Assembly (NCBI GenBank): GCA_046049675.1
Contig: JBJORA010000078.1
Span: forward strand, 1-32,908
Source: CAIXQW01 sp046049675
Lineage (GTDB): Bacteria; Bacteroidota; Bacteroidia; Chitinophagales; Chitinophagaceae
Reading direction: 5' to 3'
DNA length: 32,908 nucleotides
In this document: one piece after another, positions 1-7,580 of the stretch
Position numbering within the stretch: position 1 is the stretch's first letter
Layout: each line of letters opens with the position of its first letter
The notes under the pieces: model-generated
Databases searched by the model: none
The model's input: only the letters and a program-made list of their open reading frames with translations
Told to the model about the DNA's origin: nothing
Program-made: the position numbers and the translations under genes

Positions 1-210
1 TGGGTGATCAAATATTTAGAAAGCTACCCAGGCGCTACTATTGATGTGTACAATAGATACGGACAACCCGTGTATAAATCGGTGGGGTATGATAACCCTT
101 GGAATGGACTTTACAACGGAAACCCTTTACCTATTGGTACTTACTACTATATTATCAATCCTAAAAATGGAAGAAAAACAATAACTGGGTCGGTGACCAT
201 TATAAAATAG
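1..210 (+). CDS. C-terminal end of a T9SS type B cargo protein (CHU_C/gliding-motility C-terminal domain), 5' truncated
   Basis: Only the last 69 codons lie in the window; the reading frame is open to base 1, so the gene begins upstream. The visible part is the end of the gliding-motility-associated C-terminal domain (CHU_C, T9SS type B sorting signal). Its hallmarks are the pattern VYNRYGQPVYKS, then a W-N-G turn (PWNGLYNG), LPIGTYYYII and a terminal G-x-V-TIIK strand. Known role of this domain: it directs large exported proteins through the type IX secretion system to the cell surface or medium. The passenger domain, and hence the protein's function, is not visible. The next gene, five bases on, encodes a PorP/SprF protein, the usual partner of type B cargo. 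Confidence 0.88.
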   Translation, partial: WVIKYLESYPGATIDVYNRYGQPVYKSVGYDNPWNGLYNGNPLPIGTYYYIINPKNGRKTITGSVTIIK

Positions 211-215
211 TGAAC

Positions 216-1238
216 ATGAAAAAGTTGATCGTTATATGCTTTGTTTTTATACTGCCAATGATGAGTATGGCGCAACAACGTCCATACTATACACAGTATA
301 TTTTAAACAACTTTTTAATTAATCCAGCACTTGCGGGAATAGAAAATTATTGGGACGTTAAAACCTCACACCGCATTCAGTGGCAGGGTGTGCAAGATGC
401 TCCAGTAACGACCTATTTAACTTTTCATGGACCGCTTAAAAAACAAGGATATGCTTCAACAAATCCTACGAGCATGTCTGCGCCAGGCGAAAATCCGAGA
501 GGTAGAGCCTACTGGCAAAATTATCAGGCGCCAGAACCACATCATGGTGTTGGCTTTACGGTATTAAACGATCAAACAGGACCACTCAATCGTTTTGCTG
601 CTTATGGAACTTACGCATATCATAGAGGTATAGCGGCGCAAACTACTTTATCATTTGGTGTATCTGCAGGGATGACCAATTTAACCTTAAATACTAGTAA
701 ATTAAACTTTGGTAATACTGTTGTTGATCCTGCAGTAGGAACGAGTGGACTCATTAATACTATTAAACCAGATATCAGTGCGGGTTTATGGTTGTATTCG
801 AACAATTATTTTGTTGGATTATCGGCACAACAAATTGTACCACAAAACGTAGCCTTCTCAGATAATAAAGTATACCTAACACAAGGTAAATTAGTTCCTC
901 ATATTTTTTTAAGTGCAGGATATAGATTACAAGTTTCTGATGACCTAAGTTTATTACCATCTGCACTTATCAGATACATAAGTCCATTGCCAGTAGGTAT
1001 GGACATCAATGCAAAACTCATGTATCAAGATTTAATTTGGTTTGGTGGATCCTACCGTTTTAAAGAAGGCTATGCTGGCATGGTTGGTTTTAATGTAAAC
1101 AACAATATTAATATTGGCTATTCTTACGACTTTCTTACTTCTACACTAAATACAGTGAGTAGAGGTACGCATGAAATTCTGATTGGATTTCAATTGGGTA
1201 ATAAATATGGTGATTGGTGTCCTAAGAATTTGTGGTAG
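216..1238 (+). CDS. PorP/SprF family type IX secretion system membrane protein
   Basis: About 340 residues. I start at ATG 216 (MKKLIVICFVF...) rather than the in-frame GTG at 210, because it opens directly with a classical signal peptide ending near SMAQQ. The mature protein begins with the family signature RPYYTQYILNNFLINPALAG and continues with HRIQWQG, GVGFTVLNDQTGPL and many short amphipathic strands, consistent with an outer-membrane beta-barrel of the PorP/SprF family. Known role: these proteins bind or anchor T9SS components and cargo; Flavobacterium SprF is needed for secretion of the type B cargo SprB. Immediate linkage to a type B tail suggests a dedicated cargo/partner pair (inference). 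Its 3' end overlaps the convergent blaI-like gene by 17 bases. Confidence 0.9.
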   Translation: MKKLIVICFVFILPMMSMAQQRPYYTQYILNNFLINPALAGIENYWDVKTSHRIQWQGVQDAPVTTYLTFHGPLKKQGYASTNPTSMSAPGENPRGRAYWQNYQAPEPHHGVGFTVLNDQTGPLNRFAAYGTYAYHRGIAAQTTLSFGVSAGMTNLTLNTSKLNFGNTVVDPAVGTSGLINTIKPDISAGLWLYSNNYFVGLSAQQIVPQNVAFSDNKVYLTQGKLVPHIFLSAGYRLQVSDDLSLLPSALIRYISPLPVGMDINAKLMYQDLIWFGGSYRFKEGYAGMVGFNVNNNINIGYSYDFLTSTLNTVSRGTHEILIGFQLGNKYGDWCPKNLW

Positions 1239-1545
1239 GAGCTTCCGATAAATAAGCAATCAGTAAAGCTTTATCGTCGTCAAAAAAGTTGGAAAGAATT
1301 TGCTTTACTTTATATTCCTTTGCTTGGTCTTTGGTATAATTAGCTTTATAAATATGTTGTTTGGTAGTCGTATCTCTTTTTACGATTCCTTTTTCAAACA
1401 TTATTTGCATGAGTTTTAATGTAGTAGTGTAACCTGTTTTTGAAGCCAATATTTCATGTACTTTTTTTACAGATGCCGAACCTTCCTGCCATAGTACAGA
1501 TAATATCTCAAACTCTTTTTCTGTAGGCTTTATATATTTTCCCAT
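1222..1545 (-). CDS. BlaI/MecI/CopY-family winged-helix repressor (orphan)
   Basis: 107 residues starting at ATG 1545 (MGKYIKPTEKEFEIL). The longer frame to 1587 is rejected because it would translate through the operator repeats and the T-tract of the hppA terminator. The sequence follows the BlaI/MecI plan: an N-terminal winged helix-turn-helix (PTEKEFEILSVLWQEG, SVKKVHEIL, TGYTTTLKLMQIMFEKGIV, RDTTTKQHIYKA) and a C-terminal dimerisation helix pair (VKQILSNFFDDDKALLIAYL). Family members repress beta-lactamase, copper or stress genes and are usually released when a BlaR1/MecR1-type M56 sensor protease cleaves them. No such protease gene is in the window, so the inducer and targets are unknown. 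A tandem TAGTACAA repeat lies just upstream of the start and suggests autoregulation. Confidence 0.88.
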   Translation of the reverse strand: MGKYIKPTEKEFEILSVLWQEGSASVKKVHEILASKTGYTTTLKLMQIMFEKGIVKRDTTTKQHIYKANYTKDQAKEYKVKQILSNFFDDDKALLIAYLSEAPTTNS

Positions 1546-1553
1546 ACCAAAAT

Positions 1554-1572
1554 TTGTAGTACAATAGTACAA
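1554..1572 (-). promoter_or_regulatory. Putative BlaI-type operator: tandem TAGTACAA plus palindrome
   Basis: The 8-mer TAGTACAA occurs twice head to tail (1557-1564 and 1565-1572). The first copy also forms the perfect odd palindrome TTGTAGTACAA (1554-1564). BlaI/MecI operators are short dyads built from TACA/TGTA half-sites, which fits. The element sits 9 bases upstream of the repressor's start codon, where bound protein would cover the promoter. Autorepression is inferred. Confidence 0.55.
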
Positions 1573-1601
1573 AAAAAATCCCTCCAAAAGAGGAGGGATT
1601 T
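1571..1601 (-). terminator. Rho-independent terminator of hppA
   Basis: A perfect 10-bp stem (AAATCCCTCC at 1576-1585, GGAGGGATTT at 1592-1601) encloses a 6-base loop. On the minus strand it is followed by a run of eight T. It lies 22 bases past the hppA stop and abuts the blaI operator, so pyrophosphatase transcription would end just before the repressor's promoter. Confidence 0.88.
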
Positions 1602-1623
1602 GAAATCGAATGCTATATACTTT

Positions 1624-4023
1624 TTATTCTTTATTTGCCATTTTAGTGTGCAAATAACTTTTGTATTTTTCATTTTGTTCTGGCGTAAGCGCTTTACCAT
1701 TTACAGAAATGTTACCATCTTTCACTTCAATCTTTACATTGTCTTTTGGCGCTAAATTATCTTCAATTAAAGCTTGCACTAGTGTTTTAGAATCTGCAGA
1801 AATGGTAACAGTATTTGCAGTATCAATAGCATGAGCAGAAGTATCTGTGCTAATAATTGACATTTCTATGGTTTGCGATTTAACAGTTGCACTAGATGTT
1901 GGGTGCATTTTAGCAAGCGTTGGCGCAATTACTAAAGATACAATTGACATGAGTTTAATTAAGATATTCATGGATGGACCTGATGTATCCTTAAATGGAT
2001 CACCCACTGTATCACCCGTTACAGATGCTTTATGTGGTTCAGATTTTTTGTAAAACATCTCACCATTAATTTCAACACCTTTCTCAAAAGATTTTTTAGC
2101 ATTGTCCCAAGCACCACCTGCGTTGTTTTGGAAAATTCCCATTAATACGCCACTTACTGTAGCACCAGCTAAGAAACCACCAAGGGCTTCTGGGCCTAAT
2201 AAGAATCCAACTAATAAAGGAGATACAATAGTGATAGCACCAGGTAACATCATTTTTTTAAGAGATGCTTCCGTAGAGATCGCTACACACTTATCGTATT
2301 CTGGTTTACCAGTACCTTCCATAATACCAGGAATAGTACGGAACTGACGACGCACTTCTTCCACCATACTCATGGCAGCTTCACCCACCGCTCTAATAGC
2401 TAATGAAGAGAAAATAAAAGGAATCATTCCACCTACAAATAAGGCAGCTAATACATCCGCTTTATAAATATCGATGTGCTGGTTATCAGGCATTGCAACA
2501 CCCACAAACGCAGCAAATAATGCAAGGGAAGTTAATGCAGCAGAAGCAATGGCAAAACCTTTACCACTTGCAGCTGTTGTATTACCTACCGCATCTAAAA
2601 TATCTGTTTTTTCACGAACATCACTAGGTAATTCGCTCATTTCTGCAATACCACCAGCGTTGTCAGCAATTGGACCAAAAGCGTCAATAGCAAGCTGCAT
2701 TGCTGTAGTAGCCATCATACCTGCAGCAGCAATAGCCACACCGTATAAACCAGCACAAGCATATGAACCGTAGATACCACCTGCTAAAACAATAATAGGT
2801 AACATTGTACTTTCCATACCAACACTAAGGCCACCAATAATATTTGTAGCCGCACCAGTAGAACTTTGACGTACAATACTTAATACAGGACGCTTGCCCA
2901 TTGCAGTATAGTACTCAGTGATGATGCTCATTAATGTACCAACAAGTAAACCTACGCAAATCGCAAAGAATACGCCATTAGCAGTAAACTTATGATTACG
3001 TAAAACCATATCAGTATCTGGCATTAAATAATGTACCAAGAAATATGAAGCAATAACAGTTAATACGATACTACCCCAGTTACCAAGGTTAAGCGCATTT
3101 TGCACTTTAGCAGTACTTAAACCAACATTGTCGCCTACACGAACAAATAAAGTACCAATCATACTAAAGATGATACCTAGACCAGCAATAAGCATTGGTA
3201 ATAGAATTGGCGATAAGCCATTGAAATTATCAAGCGCAGTTGTTTCGCGACCAAGTACCATTGTTGCAAGTACAGTAGCTACATAAGAACCAAACAAGTC
3301 AGCACCCATACCAGCAACGTCACCTACGTTGTCACCTACGTTATCTGCGATAGTTGCAGGATTACGAGGGTCATCTTCTGGAATATCTTTCTCTACTTTA
3401 CCAACAAGGTCAGCACCTACGTCAGCAGCTTTTGTATAGATACCACCACCAACACGTGCAAACAACGCAATACTTTCTGCACCAAGGCTAAAACCAGTTA
3501 ATACTTCAATTGCACGCTCCATTTCTAAGCTTGCCACAGATGTAACACCAAAGGCCTTTGCTAAAATAATAAATAGTGCACCTAAGCCAAGCACTGCTAA
3601 ACCTGCAACACCCATACCCATTACACTACCACCTGTAAATGAAACCTTAAGCGCTTTGCTCAAGCTAGTTCTTGCTGCTTCTGCAGTACGAACATTGCTC
3701 TTTGTTGCAATACGCATACCAATAAAGCCTGCGAGCGCGCTAAAAAATGCACCAATTACAAATGCAAGTCCAATGCTCCAATGGCTGTTAGCATTTGAGC
3801 TACCCATAATTGCCAAAAGCACAGCTGCAATAATTACAAAATAGGTTAAGATTTTATACTCAGCTTTCAAAAATGCCATTGCGCCGTCTGCGATGTGGCC
3901 ACTAATCTCTTTCATGCGGTCGTTGCCCGCCGGTTGCTTGCTTACCCAAGCACTTTGAATGAAGGTGTATATCAATGCGATTACACCAAAAACTGGTACT
4001 AAATACAGTAACGTTGAATACAT
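1624..4023 (-). CDS. hppA: K+-dependent membrane-bound pyrophosphatase (ion-pumping), with C-terminal extension
   Basis: 799 residues. The enzyme couples hydrolysis of pyrophosphate to ion export across the inner membrane. Visible motifs: DVGADLVGKVEKDIPEDDPRNPA (about 201-223), the substrate motif DNVGDNVGDVAGMGADLF (227-244), PIADNAGGIAEM (451-462), and GNTTAASGKG (480-489), whose Ala484 marks the K+-dependent class (K+-independent enzymes carry Lys). The Glu of Na+ pumps in the sixth helix (DLFES) is Gly245 here, while Glu183 (GAES) stands where Na+ pumps usually have Ser. To my recollection this matches Flavobacterium-type H+ pumps, so proton transport is the likelier guess. About 95 residues (705-799) follow the last membrane helix, which is unusual. 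A TACCTTTG element lies upstream and a clear terminator follows. Confidence 0.96.
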   Translation of the reverse strand: MYSTLLYLVPVFGVIALIYTFIQSAWVSKQPAGNDRMKEISGHIADGAMAFLKAEYKILTYFVIIAAVLLAIMGSSNANSHWSIGLAFVIGAFFSALAGFIGMRIATKSNVRTAEAARTSLSKALKVSFTGGSVMGMGVAGLAVLGLGALFIILAKAFGVTSVASLEMERAIEVLTGFSLGAESIALFARVGGGIYTKAADVGADLVGKVEKDIPEDDPRNPATIADNVGDNVGDVAGMGADLFGSYVATVLATMVLGRETTALDNFNGLSPILLPMLIAGLGIIFSMIGTLFVRVGDNVGLSTAKVQNALNLGNWGSIVLTVIASYFLVHYLMPDTDMVLRNHKFTANGVFFAICVGLLVGTLMSIITEYYTAMGKRPVLSIVRQSSTGAATNIIGGLSVGMESTMLPIIVLAGGIYGSYACAGLYGVAIAAAGMMATTAMQLAIDAFGPIADNAGGIAEMSELPSDVREKTDILDAVGNTTAASGKGFAIASAALTSLALFAAFVGVAMPDNQHIDIYKADVLAALFVGGMIPFIFSSLAIRAVGEAAMSMVEEVRRQFRTIPGIMEGTGKPEYDKCVAISTEASLKKMMLPGAITIVSPLLVGFLLGPEALGGFLAGATVSGVLMGIFQNNAGGAWDNAKKSFEKGVEINGEMFYKKSEPHKASVTGDTVGDPFKDTSGPSMNILIKLMSIVSLVIAPTLAKMHPTSSATVKSQTIEMSIISTDTSAHAIDTANTVTISADSKTLVQALIEDNLAPKDNVKIEVKDGNISVNGKALTPEQNEKYKSYLHTKMANKE

Positions 4024-4050
4024 AATATCTTTAGATGATTATAAGGTGCG

Positions 4051-4058
4051 CAAAGGTA
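4051..4058 (-). promoter_or_regulatory. Bacteroidota -7 element (TACCTTTG) of hppA
   Basis: On the minus strand this reads TACCTTTG, matching the Bacteroidota consensus TAnnTTTG, about 27 bases before the hppA ATG. The same octamer, again followed by CGC, precedes fusA. No well-spaced -33 TTG is evident. Confidence 0.5.
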
Positions 4059-4147
4059 GAGAATTTGCGTCAAAACCGTGGTTTATGCCAAATTGTGGCA
4101 ACATTTATCATGTTTTGAAGAATTCGTGGCCGAATTGCTACGAATGC

Positions 4148-4876
4148 TTACGATTGCTTTACTTCTGTACCAAATTCTTCCAGTTGCGCATCCCTTGGAT
4201 TGATATATGTATCATACCAAGTAGCGCAACTCGTATAGAAGTAGATATTTACGAAGTAACTTGCAATAACAACTACTAGCACTGGTATAGCAACTGACAT
4301 GCCTAATTGCAGCACTTGCAATGGACTAGGAGAACTAGTAGCACTGCCCAATACGCCACTTTTTGCTGCCTCAAATAGTGCAGTAAAGCAAAAAGCTAGC
4401 GGCAACAAGATAAGCAAGAACCATCCAATAAACGATAAGCAAAATACAAAATAATCGCCTTTTCGCCCTTTCATCCTTTCCCAACTTTCCTTGAGGCAAT
4501 CTACACTAGACATAGTTGGATTGTGGTGCATGATGTTAAATGTTTGGCTTAGCCCAAGTGCTACAATAATACCAGGAACAATTAATAACACGAATCCGAT
4601 AACCATAAAAATCATCATTAGAAGCATTGCCAAAAAAGCGTTCAAGAAATTCTTGAATCCAGCAAATAAATCCTCGATAGACGCATTTTCTCCACGCGAA
4701 ACTTTAAGAAAATATCCAGCCAGACCTAAGGCTATTGGCCCTGCAATTATTAGTGATCCAAGAGGTATAAAGCCTGCAAAACTGGATACGATGCCAGAGA
4801 CAAATAGTAATAGCCACGAGATGCCCCAACGGCCAGATAAACGACTAAGTGCTAAATTCTTAATTTCAGTGCTCAT
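4148..4876 (-). CDS. DUF975-like polytopic membrane protein
   Basis: 242 residues with about five to six hydrophobic segments (roughly 18-40, 44-58, 80-110, 145-172, 190-215). The arrangement resembles the DUF975 family: an N-terminal LSGRWGISWLLL stretch, a GPIALGLAGYFLKVSRGE segment, then IEDLFAGFKNF, and a central hydrophobic block ending in VPGIIVALGLSQTFNIM, followed by an ESWERMKGRKGDYF turn. Members are integral membrane proteins of unknown function, so no reaction is proposed. It has its own promoter-like motif and is separated from hppA by 124 bases. The family call is by remembered pattern and is moderately secure; membrane location is well supported. Confidence 0.65.
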   Translation of the reverse strand: MSTEIKNLALSRLSGRWGISWLLLFVSGIVSSFAGFIPLGSLIIAGPIALGLAGYFLKVSRGENASIEDLFAGFKNFLNAFLAMLLMMIFMVIGFVLLIVPGIIVALGLSQTFNIMHHNPTMSSVDCLKESWERMKGRKGDYFVFCLSFIGWFLLILLPLAFCFTALFEAAKSGVLGSATSSPSPLQVLQLGMSVAIPVLVVVIASYFVNIYFYTSCATWYDTYINPRDAQLEEFGTEVKQS

Positions 4877-4901
4877 TAATAGTAGTATTGTTTTTGAATA
4901 C

Positions 4902-4932
4902 CAAATATACTAGCAATACATCATACTCGCAA
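4902..4932 (-). promoter_or_regulatory. Promoter of the DUF975-like gene (TTG-N20-TATATTTG)
   Basis: On the minus strand TTG (4932-4930) is followed after 20 bases by TATATTTG (4909-4902), which fits the Bacteroidota -33/-7 promoter. The start codon lies about 25 bases further on. This is the best-spaced such promoter in the window. Confidence 0.5.
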
Positions 4933-4965
4933 GTTTTCGGTATAATACGTAAAGCCTAGAATACT

Positions 4966-5682
4966 TTAAAAATGCAAATAGTAAGGTTGCATTAAATTAG
5001 TAAACTGTGAAGTACAAACTAATTGATCATCTCTAATTATTAGGCAAGATATATTTGGTATAGATTCTGACTGCCTAGTGCACAGCTCAAATATTGCAAG
5101 GTGAGGTTTGGTAAAGTTATTATTACAAATTTGCACTTCCGAAGCTTTTGTCCATTGAATTATTTTGCAAGTTTCTTCAAATTCTTGCCATCTTTGTTGC
5201 GGCAGCAGCAACCACAAACTGCCATTTTCGGCAAGCAGCGATTTGCTTTTTTCTAAAAATGCAGATAGGTTAAATTGTGTACTATGCCAAGCTACAGCCT
5301 TTTGTGCATTCGCACTTTTTAGTTGCCCTTCAAAGTATGGTGGATTACAAATGATGAAGTCATATTTTGTAGAATCATCTATCGTAAAAAAATCTTGATG
5401 AAGGCACTGCATTTGGCTTCTGAAAATGCTGTTTTCAAAATTGTCCTTGCACTGACGGTAAGCACTTTCATCAACATCAATTGCCACAAATTTCGCTTTA
5501 GCATTTCGCTGCGCAAGCATCAAACTAAGTACACCTGTGCCTGTACCAACATCTAGCACAGTGCAGCTTTCATCTCCAATATTGATAAGTGCTCCAAAAA
5601 TGCAAGCATCGGTAGTAACCTTCATGGCTGCACCACCCTGCTCTATTCTAAATTGCTTAAATTCGAAATAGCTATTTCTCAT
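4966..5682 (-). CDS. trmN6: tRNA1(Val) (adenine(37)-N6)-methyltransferase
   Basis: 238 residues, close to the usual length of TrmN6/YfiC. It transfers a methyl group from S-adenosylmethionine to N6 of A37 in tRNA-Val. The Rossmann-fold SAM site is DVGTGTG (44-50). The catalytic amino-methyltransferase motif is NPPYF (113-117). The N-terminal FKQFRIEQGGAAMKVTTDACIFGA block is typical of this subfamily. Its ATG overlaps the tsaD stop (ATGA, 5679-5682), so translation of the two is probably coupled. Both enzymes act on adenosine 37 next to the anticodon, though on different tRNAs. A related RNA/protein N6-methyltransferase is the main alternative, but the N-terminal block favours TrmN6. Confidence 0.87.
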   Translation of the reverse strand: MRNSYFEFKQFRIEQGGAAMKVTTDACIFGALINIGDESCTVLDVGTGTGVLSLMLAQRNAKAKFVAIDVDESAYRQCKDNFENSIFRSQMQCLHQDFFTIDDSTKYDFIICNPPYFEGQLKSANAQKAVAWHSTQFNLSAFLEKSKSLLAENGSLWLLLPQQRWQEFEETCKIIQWTKASEVQICNNNFTKPHLAIFELCTRQSESIPNISCLIIRDDQLVCTSQFTNLMQPYYLHF

Positions 5683-6683
5683 ATTACACTTCTTGCACTT
5701 GGGCTAAGGTTGAGAGAACTCGCTTGCACGCCTTGCTGCAGCATGTGGTGAGCTGTTATGCCAATCATTGCGCCATTGTCAGTGCAGAATTGCATGTCAG
5801 GTATATGCACTTGCCAATCATATTGTAGAGCGGCGTATTGCATAGCAGCACGAAGTCCACTATTAGCACTTACACCACCTGCTAAACAAATCGTGGAGAT
5901 ATTAAATTGCTTGCTTGCTTTCTTAATTTTTGCCACTAGGATATCAACAATCGTTCTTTGTACACTTGCACAAATATTGTTGAGATTTTGTTCAATAAAA
6001 TTCGGATTTTCTTTTACGGCTTTTTGCAAAAAGTAAAGCACCGAAGTTTTTACACCACTAAAACTAAAGTTTAAATCTGCTATTTGTGGTTTTGCAAACT
6101 GGTACGCAATGCTGTCGCCTAGTTGCGCATGCTTATCTACCAGAGGCCCGCCCGGATATGGTAAGCCAAGCATTTTAGCTACTTTGTCAAATGCTTCGCC
6201 CGCAGCGTCATCAATGGTAGTACCTACAACGTTCATCTGCGTTGCAGAAGTGCAGTGCACAATTTGGGTATGACCGCCACTTACTGTCAAGCACAAAAAA
6301 GGAAACTTAGGCGCTTCTGGCATAAGCAAATTACTAAGCACGTGCGCTTGCATATGGTTTACGCCAATTAATGGAATGTTTAGTGCATGTGCTAAACCTT
6401 TTGCAAAATTTACGCCGACCATCAAGCTACCAAGTAGCCCAGGACTGCTCGTCACTGCAATAGCGGTTATGTCAGATAAAGTTTTATCGGCCTTTTGCAA
6501 AGCGGCCTGCATTACAGGGTAGATATTTTGCATATGCATTCGGCTAGCTTCTTCGGGCACCACACCACCGTATTTAGCATGTACCTCCTGTCCGTAAGTA
6601 ATATTAGATAGCAATATGCCATCATGCAGCACCGCGATACTTGTATCGTCGCAACTTGTTTCTATAGCTAGAATCGTATGCAC
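5679..6683 (-). CDS. tsaD: tRNA N6-adenosine threonylcarbamoyltransferase TsaD
   Basis: 334 residues, full length. TsaD transfers threonylcarbamoyl from threonylcarbamoyl-AMP to A37 of ANN-decoding tRNAs (t6A), working in the cytoplasm with TsaB and TsaE, neither of which is in this window. It belongs to the Kae1/ASKHA fold. The start ILAIETSCDDTSIAV is the phosphate-1 motif, PEEASR (43-48) and the metal-binding H110-MQA-H114 (HMQAH) are intact, and the GGHTQ, DDAAGEAFDKVAKMLGLPYPGGP and CLAGGVSANSGLR motifs follow in order. The 4-base overlap with trmN6 indicates one operon with tsaD first. Nothing is odd in the sequence. Confidence 0.97.
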   Translation of the reverse strand: MHTILAIETSCDDTSIAVLHDGILLSNITYGQEVHAKYGGVVPEEASRMHMQNIYPVMQAALQKADKTLSDITAIAVTSSPGLLGSLMVGVNFAKGLAHALNIPLIGVNHMQAHVLSNLLMPEAPKFPFLCLTVSGGHTQIVHCTSATQMNVVGTTIDDAAGEAFDKVAKMLGLPYPGGPLVDKHAQLGDSIAYQFAKPQIADLNFSFSGVKTSVLYFLQKAVKENPNFIEQNLNNICASVQRTIVDILVAKIKKASKQFNISTICLAGGVSANSGLRAAMQYAALQYDWQVHIPDMQFCTDNGAMIGITAHHMLQQGVQASSLNLSPSARSVI

Positions 6684-6767
6684 TAATTGTAGAGATGAAA
6701 ATGCTTTAGTGCTTTTGTAAAATATTTTTGCGCATTAGATACGCAAGATTAGCAAAGTAGGTTGACA

Positions 6768-7382
6768 CTACTTCATGTACTCACTTTCGTGAATGTACTT
6801 CTCGTCGTTTTTGTTAGCCTTCTTTTTGAACTTAGCTTTTTTGCGATACTTTTTTGTATTGGTCGCATAGCTGTCTTCGCTTTCTGGTGTATAGTGCCAA
6901 TTGCGTAAAACCAGATTTACACGAAGCGGCACTAGCGACTCGCGCTTACCATACTTTTTATACCATGCATCAATTTCAGTATTGAACGTTTCAATTACAA
7001 TATCAGCACCATCAGCTCTTGCATAAATTGTATTAGTTTCATAGTCTACACGAATAATTTCCGCAGTAAATGAAAACATTGCATACGGACGTGGACCATC
7101 GTTAAACATCATTTCTGTGCAACACGGACCAAGTGCTTCATAGATGTAGTCGTTGTTTTCAACTTTTAGCTGAGTACCATCGCAATTGTAAAGCACTTTG
7201 TTGTAACTGCTGTAGATACCACAAACGGCCTCTTTACCTGGCGCTACATATCGGCGCAGAAAATTACGCTTGATATTAGAAAATTTAACGGTGCTATAGC
7301 CCATTGTGTAACTAACATCATCTTGCGCATAGCCTGCAAAACCAAAACAAACCAATGTCAGCACCACAAGTAATTTCTTCAT
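6768..7382 (-). CDS. Exported hypothetical protein with Lys-rich C-terminus
   Basis: 204 residues from ATG 7382, chosen because it opens with a signal peptide (MKKLLVVLTLVCFGFAGYAQ, cleavage about residue 20). The open frame continues to 7568, but that extension has no second signal-like start and would run across the divergent gcvP promoter, so it is rejected. I do not recognise the family. The mature part has four cysteines (VCGIY, YNCDG, GPCC), which could form disulfides, a mixed-strand core, and a very basic tail (KKYRKKAKFKKKANKN near 180-195). It is probably periplasmic or surface located. It stands alone, 84 bases before tsaD and divergent from gcvP. A weak promoter (TTG at 7431-7433, 19-base spacer, TATCTTTA at 7404-7411 on the minus strand) precedes it. 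Confidence 0.7.
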   Translation of the reverse strand: MKKLLVVLTLVCFGFAGYAQDDVSYTMGYSTVKFSNIKRNFLRRYVAPGKEAVCGIYSSYNKVLYNCDGTQLKVENNDYIYEALGPCCTEMMFNDGPRPYAMFSFTAEIIRVDYETNTIYARADGADIVIETFNTEIDAWYKKYGKRESLVPLRVNLVLRNWHYTPESEDSYATNTKKYRKKAKFKKKANKNDEKYIHESEYMK

Positions 7383-7547
7383 TTGTACCATGTTGTCGAG
7401 GGGTAAAGATAGCACAAACGTCAATATAGGCAAGAATTTGATGACAATATCTAGTAAATGTGACCTTGCAGTACAAAAGTTAGCTAACCTGCATAAAAAG
7501 TTGCTTGTGCTGACAATACTCAAAAGCAAAGCCACAAGCATGCACTG

Positions 7548-7555
7548 TAACTTTG
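7548..7555 (+). promoter_or_regulatory. -7 element (TAACTTTG) of gcvP
   Basis: TAACTTTG fits TAnnTTTG and lies 25 bases before the gcvP ATG, giving a leader of about 20 bases. I see no glycine riboswitch in the 198-base divergent region. Confidence 0.45.
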
Positions 7556-7580
7556 ACAAATTCAACAATTAGAAAGACTA

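Noticed and set aside
2474..2773. 99-codon open frame on the plus strand inside hppA
   Set aside because: Antisense shadow of a strongly coding gene; low-complexity Ala/Pro composition and no start context.
3959..4279. 106-codon plus-strand frame across the hppA start and DUF975-like gene end
   Set aside because: It overlaps two real minus-strand genes and the hppA promoter and has no recognisable domain.
7383..7568. 62-codon upstream extension of the exported hypothetical protein
   Set aside because: It would place a signal peptide in the middle of the protein and run across the divergent gcvP promoter region; the start at 7382 is far more natural.
7383..7580. Possible glycine riboswitch before gcvP
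   Set aside because: No conserved glycine-riboswitch core or tandem aptamer pattern could be seen; only a -7 promoter element is supported.
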